Assembly (NCBI GenBank): GCA_005791575.1 | Contig: SXWA01000007.1 | Span: forward strand, 1 to 47,372 | Source of the DNA: Planctomycetaceae bacterium | GTDB taxonomy: Bacteria; Planctomycetota; Planctomycetia; Pirellulales; UBA1268 | Direction of reading: 5' to 3' | Length of the DNA: 47,372 bases | Shown here: positions 1-8,664 of the stretch, piece after piece | Layout of the letters: every line of letters starts with the position of its first letter | Numbering within the stretch: position 1 is the first letter of the stretch | Made by a program: the position numbers and the translations under genes | The notes under the pieces: generated by a model | Databases searched by the model: none | Told to the model about the DNA's origin: nothing | Seen by the model: only the letters and a program-made list of their open reading frames with translations

Positions 1-2
1 AG

Positions 3-401
3 GCGGTCTGGCAGCTCACGAGCCTCGGCCACGGGCAGAGCAGCTGCGTCGGGCTTGGCGGCGATCCGCTCGTCGGGTCGAGCTTCATCGACATCCTCGC
101 CCTCTTCGAGGCCGACCCCGACACGCATGCGATCCTGATGATCGGGGAGATCGGCGGCAGCGCCGAGGAGGAGGCCGCCGATTTCGTCCGGCACCACGTC
201 ACCAAGCCGGTAGCGGCGTTCATCGCCGGCCGCACCGCACCGCCCGGCAAGCGGATGGGGCATGCCGGGGCGATCATCTCGGGGGGGAAGGGCACGGCCG
301 AGGCCAAGCTCGCGGCCCTCACCGCCGCCGGCATCGAGATCGCGGAGAGTCCGGCCGACATGGGGCAGGCGGTGGTCCGGTCTTTGGGCCGGCGCCGGTG
401 A
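3..401 (+). CDS. sucD: Succinyl-CoA ligase alpha subunit, C-terminal part (5' end outside window)
   Basis: The reading frame is open from the window edge, so the gene begins upstream; 132 C-terminal residues are visible. They contain the nucleotide/phosphate-handling segment [14 protein letters not shown] and the segment [10 protein letters not shown], whose histidine matches the phosphohistidine (His246 in E. coli SucD) that shuttles phosphate during conversion of succinyl-CoA to succinate in the TCA cycle. The [12 protein letters not shown] segment just inside the window is equally typical of the family. The C-terminus ends at the expected place, so nothing suggests truncation. The partner sucC would be expected immediately upstream, outside the window. 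Confidence 0.95.
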   Translation, partial: AVWQLTSLGHGQSSCVGLGGDPLVGSSFIDILALFEADPDTHAILMIGEIGGSAEEEAADFVRHHVTKPVAAFIAGRTAPPGKRMGHAGAIISGGKGTAEAKLAALTAAGIEIAESPADMGQAVVRSLGRRR

Positions 402-466
402 ACCTCCCCCGGTCGTCGGCCGGTGCATGATTCCTCCCGCCAGACCGGTCGCGGGGTGAGGCTGCC

Positions 467-1186
467 ATGAAGGTCGATCTCTTCATTCCCTGCTTCGTCG
501 ACCAGATGAGCCCCTCCGTGGGCTTCGCGGTCGCCACGGTCCTCGAGCGCCTCGGCCACGACGTCGTCTTCCGCCCCGCGCAGACCTGCTGCGGCCAACC
601 TTCCTTCAACGCCGGCTACCTCGACGAGGCCAAGGCCGTGGCTGCCCGGGCGGTGGAGCTGTTCGCCGACGCCGAGGCGGTGGTCGGGCCGAGCGGATCA
701 TGCGTGGCGATGATGCGCGTCTTCTACCCGCAGCTCCTCGCCGGCACCGACCATGAGGAGGCGGCGGTCGATCTTGCGACGCGGACCTACGAATTCGGTG
801 AGTTTCTCGTCGATCGGCTCGGGGTCGACGACGTCGGCGCCGTCTTCCCGCACCGCGTCACCTACCACGACGGCTGCCACGGGCTGCGTGAATTGCGGAT
901 CCGGGCGGCACCGCGGCGGCTGCTCGCGGCAGTCCGCGGGCTGGAGCTCGTGGAGTGCGACGAGCCGGAGAGCTGCTGCGGCTTCGGTGGTCTGTTCAGC
1001 GTGAAGTATCCGATGATCTCGACCGCGATGGCCGAGGTGAAGGCGGGATCACTTGCCCGGACCGGATGCGATTACATCGTCTCGAGCGACCCGAGTTGCC
1101 AGCTCCAGCTCGACGGCTGGCTGTCGCGACAGGGGCGGCAGATCCGCACGGTCCATCTGGCCGAAGTGCTGGCACGGACGGGCTGA
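467..1186 (+). CDS. lutA: Lactate utilisation protein A (cysteine-rich iron-sulphur subunit)
   Basis: This 239-residue protein has the two cysteine-rich CCG modules of the LutA/GlpC family: TCCGQPSFNAGY near residue 45 with SGSC near residue 75, and HDGCHGL near residue 140 with ESCCGFGGL near residue 170. Such modules bind iron-sulphur clusters and pass electrons to the quinone side in L-lactate oxidation to pyruvate, together with LutB and LutC. Length is normal. The ATG at 467 begins the conserved MKVDLFIPCF start. Unusually, lutB and lutC are not next to it but more than 3 kb downstream, beyond two genes of the opposite strand. It lies 65 bases after sucD. Confidence 0.92.
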   Translation: MKVDLFIPCFVDQMSPSVGFAVATVLERLGHDVVFRPAQTCCGQPSFNAGYLDEAKAVAARAVELFADAEAVVGPSGSCVAMMRVFYPQLLAGTDHEEAAVDLATRTYEFGEFLVDRLGVDDVGAVFPHRVTYHDGCHGLRELRIRAAPRRLLAAVRGLELVECDEPESCCGFGGLFSVKYPMISTAMAEVKAGSLARTGCDYIVSSDPSCQLQLDGWLSRQGRQIRTVHLAEVLARTG

Positions 1187-1204
1187 ACACCAGCCCCGAT
1201 ACCC

Positions 1205-1312
1205 ACCGCGGTCATCCGCGCACGAAACACCGCGGTCCCCCGCGCAAGAAATACCGCGGTCCCCCGCGCAAGAAATACCGCGGTCCCCCGCGCAAAAAAT
1301 ACCGCGGTCCCA
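1205..1312. repeat. 24-bp tandem repeat, about 4.4 copies
   Basis: Units at 1205-1228, 1229-1252, 1253-1276 and 1277-1300, plus a partial copy to about 1312. Each starts with the perfect palindrome ACCGCGGT followed by a C-rich stretch and an A-rich end. The first copy is the most diverged, the middle two are identical. The array fills the gap between the convergent ends of lutA and the CvpA-like gene, so it is probably in both 3' untranslated regions. No obvious intrinsic terminator is otherwise present here. Confidence 0.95.
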
Positions 1313-1334
1313 CCCACGGTATCCAGCCACCGGG

Positions 1335-2609
1335 TCATTCCACCGTCACGTCGATCGTGCGCGTTTCGGCATCGGTCTTGTTGACGAGGCCGATTTCCGC
1401 GGTGATGGCCGCGATCACGTCCTTGAGCTTGCCCCGGTACGGGAGGGTGATGATCGTGACGGAGCCTTCGTTCTTCCACCTGCTGCCCACCACGTCGAGC
1501 TTCTTCGCCAACCTGGTCGTGGCCCCCTCCGCGTCGAAGGCGATGGCCGCCGTGACCCGGATCACGACCCGCTCCGCGCCCGCTTTCTCCACGGTGCCAG
1601 CGGGTGGCACTGTACCCACCGGAGGCACTGCGGGAACGGTCGGGGGTGGCACGATCGGGGGTTGGGTGGTCGGGGGTACCACCGGGGGATTGACGGTCGG
1701 CGGAGTTTGAGTGGATGGCACGGTCGCCGTCTGCCCATCGGTCGCGAGCGTCGTCGCAGGGCGATCCGCCGTGCCCTCCTCCCCGTCGCGCTTCGGGGGC
1801 AGCGTCCGCGTCACCGAGACGGTCAGCCAGGGCCCGAGTCGGTAGCGCTCGAGGAGGCCGATGTCACGGAGGCGGTTGCCGTTGAGGTCGTTGGTCTCCG
1901 TCATCAGGGAGAACTTGCCGTCGCCGTCGCTGTCGATGAACTCCTCGTCCTCCTCACAGCCACCATTGAGGTTGGTGTCGGCGAAGACCTCGCTGGTTTT
2001 CCACGGGTTCAGCTTGCGCTCGAGTTCCTCCTGCGGATTCGCCGGCGGCTTGACCGCCGCGGTGGGGTCGAACTTGAGGCCCGGTTCGCCGCGCAGTACG
2101 ACCTCACGCTGCACCGGATCGGCCGTGGCCCACCGCGCGAAGCACTCGAGGAGCGGGCTCCCGAGGTCGAGTTGCTTCCGCGGGTCGATCCGTCCGGCCC
2201 AGGCGGGAAGCGGCGCCATCGACAGCGCCAGTTGCAATCCCCCGGCGGCGATCAGCCCACCCAGTCCGCCCACCGCCAGACCACCGAGCGTGTCGACCAA
2301 GGGGGGAAACCGGACTTCGTCCTCGTCCACCATCGCGCCCACCGCCAAGCGGAACCCCACCGCGACCACGGCCGCCGTGAGGAAGAACGACGTGGCCGGG
2401 AGCCACACCGGCGGAACATCGGCCATCCGCAGCAGATCGGATACCCGGTCGAGGCCGGCCAGCCCCGCGATCACCGCCACGAGGGCCGTCATGCCCCACA
2501 GGGTGCCGACGAACAACCCGCTCTTCATCCCCACCAGCGCCATCGCGATCACGACCGCGATGGCCGCGAGGTCACCCCACTGCTGCAAAAGTCCGACAGC
2601 CAACACCAT
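1335..2609 (-). CDS. CvpA-like membrane protein with calcium-loop motifs and proline-rich linker
   Basis: The N-terminal ~130 residues form several hydrophobic segments with the spacing of the CvpA family (colicin V production-type membrane proteins). After the membrane part comes a soluble region with the acidic loop DSDGDGKFSL and neighbouring D/N-rich turns, like calcium-binding DxDxDG loops. A proline/threonine-rich linker of about 50 residues (PPTVNPPVVPPTTQPP and similar) then leads to a compact C-terminal domain of about 75 residues that I do not recognise. The ATG at 2609 is preferred over the upstream GTG at 2630 because GGGAGG lies 7 bases before it. Total 424 residues, much longer than ordinary CvpA (about 160-200). 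The exact function is unknown. Confidence 0.75.
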   Translation of the reverse strand: MVLAVGLLQQWGDLAAIAVVIAMALVGMKSGLFVGTLWGMTALVAVIAGLAGLDRVSDLLRMADVPPVWLPATSFFLTAAVVAVGFRLAVGAMVDEDEVRFPPLVDTLGGLAVGGLGGLIAAGGLQLALSMAPLPAWAGRIDPRKQLDLGSPLLECFARWATADPVQREVVLRGEPGLKFDPTAAVKPPANPQEELERKLNPWKTSEVFADTNLNGGCEEDEEFIDSDGDGKFSLMTETNDLNGNRLRDIGLLERYRLGPWLTVSVTRTLPPKRDGEEGTADRPATTLATDGQTATVPSTQTPPTVNPPVVPPTTQPPIVPPPTVPAVPPVGTVPPAGTVEKAGAERVVIRVTAAIAFDAEGATTRLAKKLDVVGSRWKNEGSVTIITLPYRGKLKDVIAAITAEIGLVNKTDAETRTIDVTVE

Positions 2610-2666
2610 CGTCGCCCTCCCGGGGACCACCCCGGCACGCAGCCGTCAGCCGGCCGCTCACACTGT

Positions 2667-2714
2667 CCACCATTGCCGCCGGCCACCATTGCCGCCGGCC
2701 ACCATTGCCGCCGG
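2667..2714. repeat. 16-bp tandem repeat, 3 perfect copies
   Basis: CCACCATTGCCGCCGG occurs head to tail at 2667-2682, 2683-2698 and 2699-2714, directly followed by the GC-rich inverted sequence CCGGCCGACCGG. It lies between the stop of the GspE-like gene (2741) and the start of the CvpA-like gene (2609), both on the reverse strand, so it would be transcribed in the leader of the CvpA-like gene. Confidence 0.95.
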
Positions 2715-2740
2715 CCGGCCGACCGGCGGCGAGTCTTCAT

Positions 2741-4420
2741 TCATTTCAGGACGCGCACGACCTCGTCGACACTCGTCTGACCGGAAAGCACCTTGGTGAC
2801 GCCCGACTCGAGCAGCGTCCGCATGCCGGCCTTACGGGCGGTGGCGCGGATCACCTGCACGCTCGGCCGCCCCACCAACAGGTCGCGGATCGTGTTGTCG
2901 AACACGAGCAATTCGTGCACCCCCGTCCGGCCGCGGTACCCTGTGCCGAGGCACTGGGTGCAGCCCTTCTCGCGGGCCTTGGAGAGCGTGACCGCCTTGT
3001 CGGCGGGGATCCCGAGACGCTGCCGCTCCTCGGCCGACGGCTCGTAGGGCTCCTTGCACTTCTCGCACAGCAACCGCACGAGACGCTGGGCCAGCACCGC
3101 GGTGACCGCCGACTGCACGAGGCTGATGTCGACGCCGAGGTCGATGAGCCGCGTGATCGTCGTCGGCGCGTCGTTGGCATGGAGGGTCGTGAACACGAAG
3201 TGGCCGGTCATCGCCGCCTGCATGGCGATTTCAGCCGTCTCCTTGTCACGGATCTCGCCCACGAGGATGACGTCGGGATCCTGCCGCAGCGTCGAGCGGA
3301 GGATCTTCGCGAAGGTCAGCTCGGCGGCGTTGTTGACGGCGGTCTGCGAGATGCCCTCGAGCCGGTATTCGATCGGGTCCTCGATCGTGATGATGTTCCG
3401 CGAGTAGACGTCGATCTCGCCGAGCGCCGAATAGAGGGTGGTCGTCTTTCCGGAGCCGGTCGGTCCACAGACGATGAGCATCCCGTGGGGTTGCTGGCAG
3501 ATCTCGCGCAGCGGCTTGAGGATCGAATCGCGCATCCCCAGTTTCCCCAGCCCCCCCTTCACCATGCCGCCGTCGGCATCGAGGAGCCGCAGCGACATCT
3601 TCTCGCCGTAGTTGGTGGGGCCACTGGCGGCCCGGACGTCGAATCTCCGATCCCCCATGATCACGGCGAACGTGCCGTCCTGCGGCCGCCGCCGTTCGGC
3701 GATGTCCATGTCGGCGAGCACCTTCATCGCCGACAGCACCGCGCGCCCCTCCTCGGCGGTCAGGTCCGAGACCCGCTGGAGGATTCCGTCGATGCGGCAC
3801 CGGACCACCATCTCGTCGCCACTTTTCGGCTCCATGTGGATATCGGTGGCCCGCATCGGCACCACCTTGAGGAAAATGTCCTGCAGCGCCCGCACCGCCC
3901 GCGACGTTTCGTCACGCCCCCGGCTGTCGACCACGGTGCCGTCCTTCTTCACCAACTGGATCTGCACCGGCCCCTTCGCGGCTGCGCGGAGCGGCTGGGC
4001 GAAGAGGCGGTCGACCGTCTCCCCGAGCCCGACCAACGAGGCCACCTGGCGGAGGATCCTCACGGCGGTCCGCGGATGGAGGATCTTGTCGAAGGGTGGG
4101 GCCTTCGTGTCGCGGTAGGCGCAGTACCCGACCAGCGCCGACGGGACCAGGACCGCGAACAGCGGCAGCGCTCCGAGCCCCCACTGGTAGCCCAGGAGGA
4201 GCATCAGCACCCCCACCAGACAGTAGAGGAACGACCAGGGCATCGAGCGCCCGAGGGTCGCACGGGCATCGCGGTCGATCCACAGGCAGGACGCCGCCCA
4301 GAGGACCGCCAGCGCGATCCAGATTCCGCCGGGATAGAGGAAGCGTTCGAAGGCGGCGTAGGGAACCATGCGGGCGGCGCCGGGCACCGGATCGAGGCGG
4401 GCGAGCGGAGGGAGGGACAT
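2741..4420 (-). CDS. GspE/PilB-family secretion ATPase with N-terminal membrane anchor
   Basis: This 559-residue protein carries a full type II secretion/type IV pilus assembly ATPase core: Walker A GPTGSGKTTT near residue 319, Asp box TIEDPIEYRL, Walker B DPDVILVGEIRD, His box TTLHAND, and two cysteine pairs (CEKC ... CTQC) around residues 450-490 typical of the zinc subdomain of PilB/GspE. It powers assembly of pseudopilins at the inner membrane. In place of the usual soluble N1 domain, residues about 20-110 contain hydrophobic segments (for example WIALAVLWAASCLWI and FLYCLVGVLMLLLGYQWG), suggesting it is itself membrane anchored. No other secretion genes are adjacent; only the CvpA-like gene follows on the same strand, about 130 bases away. 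The start ATG has GAGAGGG upstream. Confidence 0.9.
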   Translation of the reverse strand: MSLPPLARLDPVPGAARMVPYAAFERFLYPGGIWIALAVLWAASCLWIDRDARATLGRSMPWSFLYCLVGVLMLLLGYQWGLGALPLFAVLVPSALVGYCAYRDTKAPPFDKILHPRTAVRILRQVASLVGLGETVDRLFAQPLRAAAKGPVQIQLVKKDGTVVDSRGRDETSRAVRALQDIFLKVVPMRATDIHMEPKSGDEMVVRCRIDGILQRVSDLTAEEGRAVLSAMKVLADMDIAERRRPQDGTFAVIMGDRRFDVRAASGPTNYGEKMSLRLLDADGGMVKGGLGKLGMRDSILKPLREICQQPHGMLIVCGPTGSGKTTTLYSALGEIDVYSRNIITIEDPIEYRLEGISQTAVNNAAELTFAKILRSTLRQDPDVILVGEIRDKETAEIAMQAAMTGHFVFTTLHANDAPTTITRLIDLGVDISLVQSAVTAVLAQRLVRLLCEKCKEPYEPSAEERQRLGIPADKAVTLSKAREKGCTQCLGTGYRGRTGVHELLVFDNTIRDLLVGRPSVQVIRATARKAGMRTLLESGVTKVLSGQTSVDEVVRVLK

Positions 4421-4526
4421 CGGGTTCTACCCTCTCGGGGGGCTGAAATCCACCGCAGCGGCATCTTCACCGGTCCCCCACCGCTATCATCGGAGGCGGC
4501 TCCGTTCCTCCCGCCACGGCCATTCC

Positions 4527-5999
4527 ATGATCGCCCCCGACCCGTCCCCACGCACTGCGTCGCACGACGGGCCCGGACCGGACGACGGGGACAGTCCGGG
4601 CGATCATGCCGCCGCCAAGCGCCGCTTCCTCCGCGATGCCGCCGCGAGTGTCCGCGACACCGACCACCGGGCCTTCGTCCGCCGCGCGCTCGGTGGCTAT
4701 TACGCGACCCGCGACGCCCAGAAGGCGCGGTACCGCGACTGGGAGCAGGCGCGCGACGCCGCCAGCCTCGCCAAGTGGTCGGCGGTCAACCGGCTCGACG
4801 AACTCCTCCCCCGCTTCGAGGCCGCCTTCACCGCCAACGGCGGCGTCATCCACTGGGCCCGCGATGCCGACGAAGCGCGGCGGATCGTCCTCGACCTGCT
4901 CCGCGCGGTGCGGGCCCGGGCGGTGATCAAGAGCAAGTGCATGACGAGCGAGGAAATCCACCTCAACGCGGCGATGGAGGCCGATGGCTACGGCGTGGTG
5001 GAGAGCGATCTCGGCGAGTTCATCCAGCAGCTCCGCGGTGAACCCCCCTACCATTTCGTCTTCCCCTGCATGCACGTGCGCCGCGGCGAGATCAGCGATC
5101 TCTTCACCCGCCACCTCGGCAGCCCCCCGACCGACGATCCGGAGGAGCTGACGATGATCGCCCGCCGCCACATGCGGCGCCTCTATGTCGAGGCCGACGT
5201 GGGGATCACCGGCGCCAATTTCCTCGTCGCCGAGACGGGGCAGATCTCGATCACGGAAAACGAGGGCAATGCCCGGCTGACGGCGGGGCTGCCGCGCGTG
5301 CACATCGCGATCGCCGGCATCGAGAAGGTGGTGGAACGGCTCGACGACCTCGCGGTGCTCCTCCCGATGCTCGCCACCGCGGGCACCGGCCAACCGCTCA
5401 CCTGTTACAACACGCTCTACTCCGGACCACGCCGCGCGGGGGAGTGCGACGGCCCCGAGGAGATGCACGTCGTGCTCCTCGACAACCGCCGCTCCGCGAT
5501 CCTCGCCGACCCGGAGCAGCGCGACAGCCTCCACTGCATCCGCTGCGGTGCCTGCCTCAACGTCTGCCCGATCTTCAAGAACGTCGGCGGCTTCACCTAC
5601 GGCACCACCTACCAGGGGCCGATCGGCTCGGTGATCACCCCCCATCTCCGCGGGCTCGCCGACTGGAACCACCTCTCCGGTGCCAGTTCGCTGTGCGGTG
5701 CCTGCACCGACGCCTGTCCGGTGCGGATCGACATCCACCATCACCTGCTCCACAACCGCCGCAACGCCGCCCGCACCGCCCCCAACCGCTGGGAGCGCCT
5801 CGGCCACCGCCTGTTCGCCGCCGTGGCCACGCGGCCATGGCTGTTCGCCCTGGCGGGGCGGATCGGCCGGTTCACGCTTCCCGTGGCGCGCTGGCTACGG
5901 CCGCCGCTCTTGGCGCAGTGGCTCGAGTCCCGCGACCTGCCGGCGGCCCCGCGGCACAGTTTCCGCAGCCAATGGCGCTCGCGCCGGAGAGGGGCATGA
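4527..5999 (+). CDS. lutB: Lactate utilisation protein B (ferredoxin-like iron-sulphur subunit)
   Basis: The 490-residue product has the LutB layout: an N-terminal LUD-type domain (conserved VIKSKCMTSEEIHLN, ITGANFLVAETGQI and ENEGNARL), then two 4Fe-4S cluster motifs, CIRCGACLNVCP and CGACTDACP, in the last third, and a C-terminal helical tail. LutB works with LutA and LutC to oxidise L-lactate to pyruvate. The ATG at 4527 is chosen because the upstream in-frame part has no family similarity and overlaps the divergent ATPase gene; the ribosome site is weak. Its stop overlaps the start of lutC by four bases (ATGA), so the two are translationally coupled. Confidence 0.93.
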   Translation: MIAPDPSPRTASHDGPGPDDGDSPGDHAAAKRRFLRDAAASVRDTDHRAFVRRALGGYYATRDAQKARYRDWEQARDAASLAKWSAVNRLDELLPRFEAAFTANGGVIHWARDADEARRIVLDLLRAVRARAVIKSKCMTSEEIHLNAAMEADGYGVVESDLGEFIQQLRGEPPYHFVFPCMHVRRGEISDLFTRHLGSPPTDDPEELTMIARRHMRRLYVEADVGITGANFLVAETGQISITENEGNARLTAGLPRVHIAIAGIEKVVERLDDLAVLLPMLATAGTGQPLTCYNTLYSGPRRAGECDGPEEMHVVLLDNRRSAILADPEQRDSLHCIRCGACLNVCPIFKNVGGFTYGTTYQGPIGSVITPHLRGLADWNHLSGASSLCGACTDACPVRIDIHHHLLHNRRNAARTAPNRWERLGHRLFAAVATRPWLFALAGRIGRFTLPVARWLRPPLLAQWLESRDLPAAPRHSFRSQWRSRRRGA

Positions 6000-6745
6000 C
6001 GAATCCCCCGGCCGGCGCCCGCAGTGCCCGCGACACGATCCTGGCCCGGGTCCGCGAGGCGCTCGCGCTGCCGGCGCCGCGGCCCCATCTCCACCACCAT
6101 GCGGCCGAGGCGGTGACAGCCCCCGGCGCGCTGCCGATCCTCGCCGCCGAAACCGCACGCCCCTGGCTGCCCGACGGCGGCGACACACCGGCTGAGCGGA
6201 TGAACATCCTGGTGGAGAACCTCGGCAAGCTCCGCGCGGTCGTCCACCGCCTCCCCGACATGACCGCGGCGGCGGAACTCGTGTTTGCCCTGGCGCGCGA
6301 GCGTGATTGGCGCCGGGTGGCCTGGCACCGCCATCCCCTCGTGGAGCCGCTCCTCGCCGGGCTGCCCTGCGCGACCCACTGCGTCGACGCCAGCGCGGTG
6401 CCGCCCGGCGACGGATCGGCCAAAGATGCCCTCGAGAGCTGTGACGCGGGCATCACCGCCTGCGATGCGCTGGTGGCGCAGACCGGTTCGATCCTCGTGT
6501 CGAGCGCCACCTGCGGCGGGCGGGGGCTGTCGGTGCTGCCGCACGTGCACGTGGTGATCGCCACGCACGATCAGGTGGTGGGCACGCTTGGCGACGCCCT
6601 CGACGACGCCCGGCAGCGCCACGCCGGCCGCTGGCCGAGCATGCTCTCCTTCATCACCGGCCCGAGCCGCACCGGTGACATCGAGCGGATCCTCGTCCTC
6701 GGGGCCCACGGCCCGCGCGAGTTGATCGTCGCGATCGTCGGCTGA
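5996..6745 (+). CDS. lutC: Lactate utilisation protein C (LUD domain)
   Basis: This 249-residue LUD-domain (DUF162) protein begins MTNPPAGARSARDTIL and carries family landmarks: ITACDALVAQTGSILV and the GGRGLSVLPHVHVVI segment near residue 180. LutC is the third part of the LutABC L-lactate oxidation complex. The ATG overlaps the lutB TGA (ATGA), which fixes the start and indicates coupled translation. Length agrees with the family (about 200-240). No clear terminator is visible in the 367 bases downstream. Confidence 0.93.
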   Translation: MTNPPAGARSARDTILARVREALALPAPRPHLHHHAAEAVTAPGALPILAAETARPWLPDGGDTPAERMNILVENLGKLRAVVHRLPDMTAAAELVFALARERDWRRVAWHRHPLVEPLLAGLPCATHCVDASAVPPGDGSAKDALESCDAGITACDALVAQTGSILVSSATCGGRGLSVLPHVHVVIATHDQVVGTLGDALDDARQRHAGRWPSMLSFITGPSRTGDIERILVLGAHGPRELIVAIVG

Positions 6746-7112
6746 TCGGCCGTTCGTCGACCCCCCTCTCCCCTCACCGCGCGGATCGACCGCCGCGTGC
6801 GGCGTCGGCCGGCGCGATGTCACGACCGGCATCACCGGCACCATCGGCATTTTTCCGGCCGCGGTGGGTTTTCCGGTCACGGTGACCCGATCACCTCCTG
6901 TGAGTTTGCCGCTCGCGCAAACCCTGGCGGTCGCGGAACAGCGCCTGGTATCCGCTGCCCGACCGCTGCCGGGGGAGGCCATCTGCAGACTCGACCCGGC
7001 CACCGTGCCGCCCGACGCCACCGACTGGGGATGGCGGCCGCGGCCGGCAACCGGTCTCCGTGTTCGCGAACCGTTGAGTGCGTCTGTTTTTTTCATCCAA
7101 TTGGAGGATTCC
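6746..7112. other. Gene-free stretch upstream of the YTV gene
   Basis: These 367 bases hold no convincing gene. They include a perfect 6+1+6 palindrome, GGTCAC-G-GTGACC, at 6876-6888, which could be an operator, and a T-run at about 7086-7092 shortly before the ribosome site of the YTV gene. I could not assign a promoter with confidence. Confidence 0.5.
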
Positions 7113-8639
7113 GTGAAGAAGCGTTTGACGTTCGGCTTCCTGCCGTGGGTTGCCGCCGCCGCGATCTGCAGCGGGAACGGTCTGGCCCATGGTCAGGATG
7201 CCGTGATCGAGGGTGCGAAGGAGGGTTCGGTCCTCGTCGGTGGTGCCGACGAGGCCGCCGCCCCCGCCGCCGAAGGGGAGATCGTGTCGGAGTCGGCCCC
7301 GATCGCCGACGGTGCGGCAGCCGCCCCCGCCACCCGCTCCGTGCAGCGGCGGGTGTGGGTCACCGAGATGCGTGACGTGCAGGTGCAGGAGTGGTCGAAG
7401 GAGCAGCGCGAGCGTTCCTACACCGTCTCCAAGCGGGTGCCGCGGAGCGAGGAGCGGACGCGGAACTACACCGTGATGGTGCCCGAGACCCGGACGAAGA
7501 CGGTCAACTACACCGTCAACACGATCGTCCCCGAGACGCGGACCCGTGAGTACACGGTCCGGGTCCCCTACACGGAGACGATCGAGAAGTCCTACACGGT
7601 CTGCGTGCCGGTCAAGGAAGAGCGGACGCGGAGCTGGACGGTGAAGGTTCCCTACACCGAGTGCGTCGAGCAGGCGTACACGGTGATGGTGCCGGTCAAG
7701 GAAGAGCGGACCGCCAACTACACGGTGCGGGTGCCGTACACCGAGCAGGTCTCGGAGACCTACACGGTGCGCGTGCCCTACACCGAGCAGGCGACCGGGT
7801 TCCGTTCGGTCACCAAGCGGGTGCCCAGCAAGTTCACCAAGACCGTCACGGTCCGCGGTGGCAGCTGGCAGACAGAGGTGAAGGAGATCTCGTCCAACGG
7901 CAAGTACGACGCCGAGGGCAACCCCTGCTGCCCGAAGACGGTCTGCTGCCGCAAGTGGGTCCCGACCTGCGAAACCCGTGAGATCGAGTGCACAAAGTGG
8001 GAGTGCGTCACGGAGCAGGTCCCCTACACCTACTGCGTGACCAAGTTCCGTTGCGAGGAGCGGACCCGCACCAAGTGCGTGCACAAGAGCCGCTGCGAGG
8101 GGCGGACCCGCACCTACTGCGTGACCAAGTTCGTCCCCGAGCAGCGGACGCGGATGGTGAAGGTCAACAAGTGCCGTGAGGAAGTCCGCACCGGGACCTA
8201 CTGCGTCACGAAGATGGTTCCCGAGACCCGCACCAAGAGCCACTGTGTGACGAAGTTCCGCTGCGAGACGCGGACCTCGAACTACACGGTCAACAAGTGC
8301 GTCCCGGAATGCCGCTCGAAGGAGGTCTGCTACACGGTGATGGTCCCGCAGCAGAAGAGCTGCAGCTACACCGTGACCCTGTTCGACACGGTGTGCGAGA
8401 CGAAGACCGAGAACTACACGGTCTGCGTCCCCCACTGCGTCACCAAGCAGGTGCCGGTCAAGGTCTGCCGGACGATCTGCGAGGAAGTGGCGGTCGATCC
8501 GTGCGGCGGCAACGGTGCTGACGCCTGCGGTGCCTGCGGCAACGGCGGCGACGCCTGCGGCTGCGGCAACGGCAGCGGCAAGGCCGGCTGCGGTGCCAAG
8601 GCCCGCAAGGGTTGCGGTCTGCTGAAGAAGGGCTGCTGA
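7113..8639 (+). CDS. YTV-repeat, cysteine-rich planctomycete cell-wall protein
   Basis: A 508-residue secreted protein: signal peptide KKRLTFGFLPWVAAAAICSG ending near LAHGQ, an alanine/acid-rich spacer to about residue 75, then many degenerate repeats built on YTV.VP....ERT (for example RNYTVMVPETRTK, REYTVRVPYTE, ENYTVCVP). From about residue 270 the repeats become cysteine-rich (CVTKFRCEERTRTKC, CCPKTVCCRKW), ending in a Gly/Cys-rich tail and KKGC. YTV proteins are known in planctomycetes, where cysteine-rich proteins are thought to be disulphide-linked into the proteinaceous wall. The start is GTG at 7113, fixed by GGAGG at 7103-7107 and the signal peptide. It is monocistronic, with a strong terminator 25 bases downstream. 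Confidence 0.9.
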   Translation: MKKRLTFGFLPWVAAAAICSGNGLAHGQDAVIEGAKEGSVLVGGADEAAAPAAEGEIVSESAPIADGAAAAPATRSVQRRVWVTEMRDVQVQEWSKEQRERSYTVSKRVPRSEERTRNYTVMVPETRTKTVNYTVNTIVPETRTREYTVRVPYTETIEKSYTVCVPVKEERTRSWTVKVPYTECVEQAYTVMVPVKEERTANYTVRVPYTEQVSETYTVRVPYTEQATGFRSVTKRVPSKFTKTVTVRGGSWQTEVKEISSNGKYDAEGNPCCPKTVCCRKWVPTCETREIECTKWECVTEQVPYTYCVTKFRCEERTRTKCVHKSRCEGRTRTYCVTKFVPEQRTRMVKVNKCREEVRTGTYCVTKMVPETRTKSHCVTKFRCETRTSNYTVNKCVPECRSKEVCYTVMVPQQKSCSYTVTLFDTVCETKTENYTVCVPHCVTKQVPVKVCRTICEEVAVDPCGGNGADACGACGNGGDACGCGNGSGKAGCGAKARKGCGLLKKGC

Positions 8640-8664
8640 TCCCGGAGCGGTCAGTCGGATTGCA

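Noticed and set aside
1205-1312. CRISPR array
   Set aside because: The units abut directly with no unique spacers; it is a simple tandem repeat. The same holds for the arrays at 20540 and 33069.
2705-5041. 778-codon forward open frame
   Set aside because: It is antisense to the GspE/PilB gene and then overlaps lutB in another frame; composition is Arg/His/Pro-rich shadow.
6876-6888. GGTCAC-G-GTGACC palindrome as a defined operator
   Set aside because: One short palindrome in a GC-rich spacer without a nearby promoter or known regulator match is not enough for a feature of its own.
5741-7096. 451-codon reverse open frame
   Set aside because: It is antisense to lutB and lutC, which have clear family motifs; no recognisable domain.
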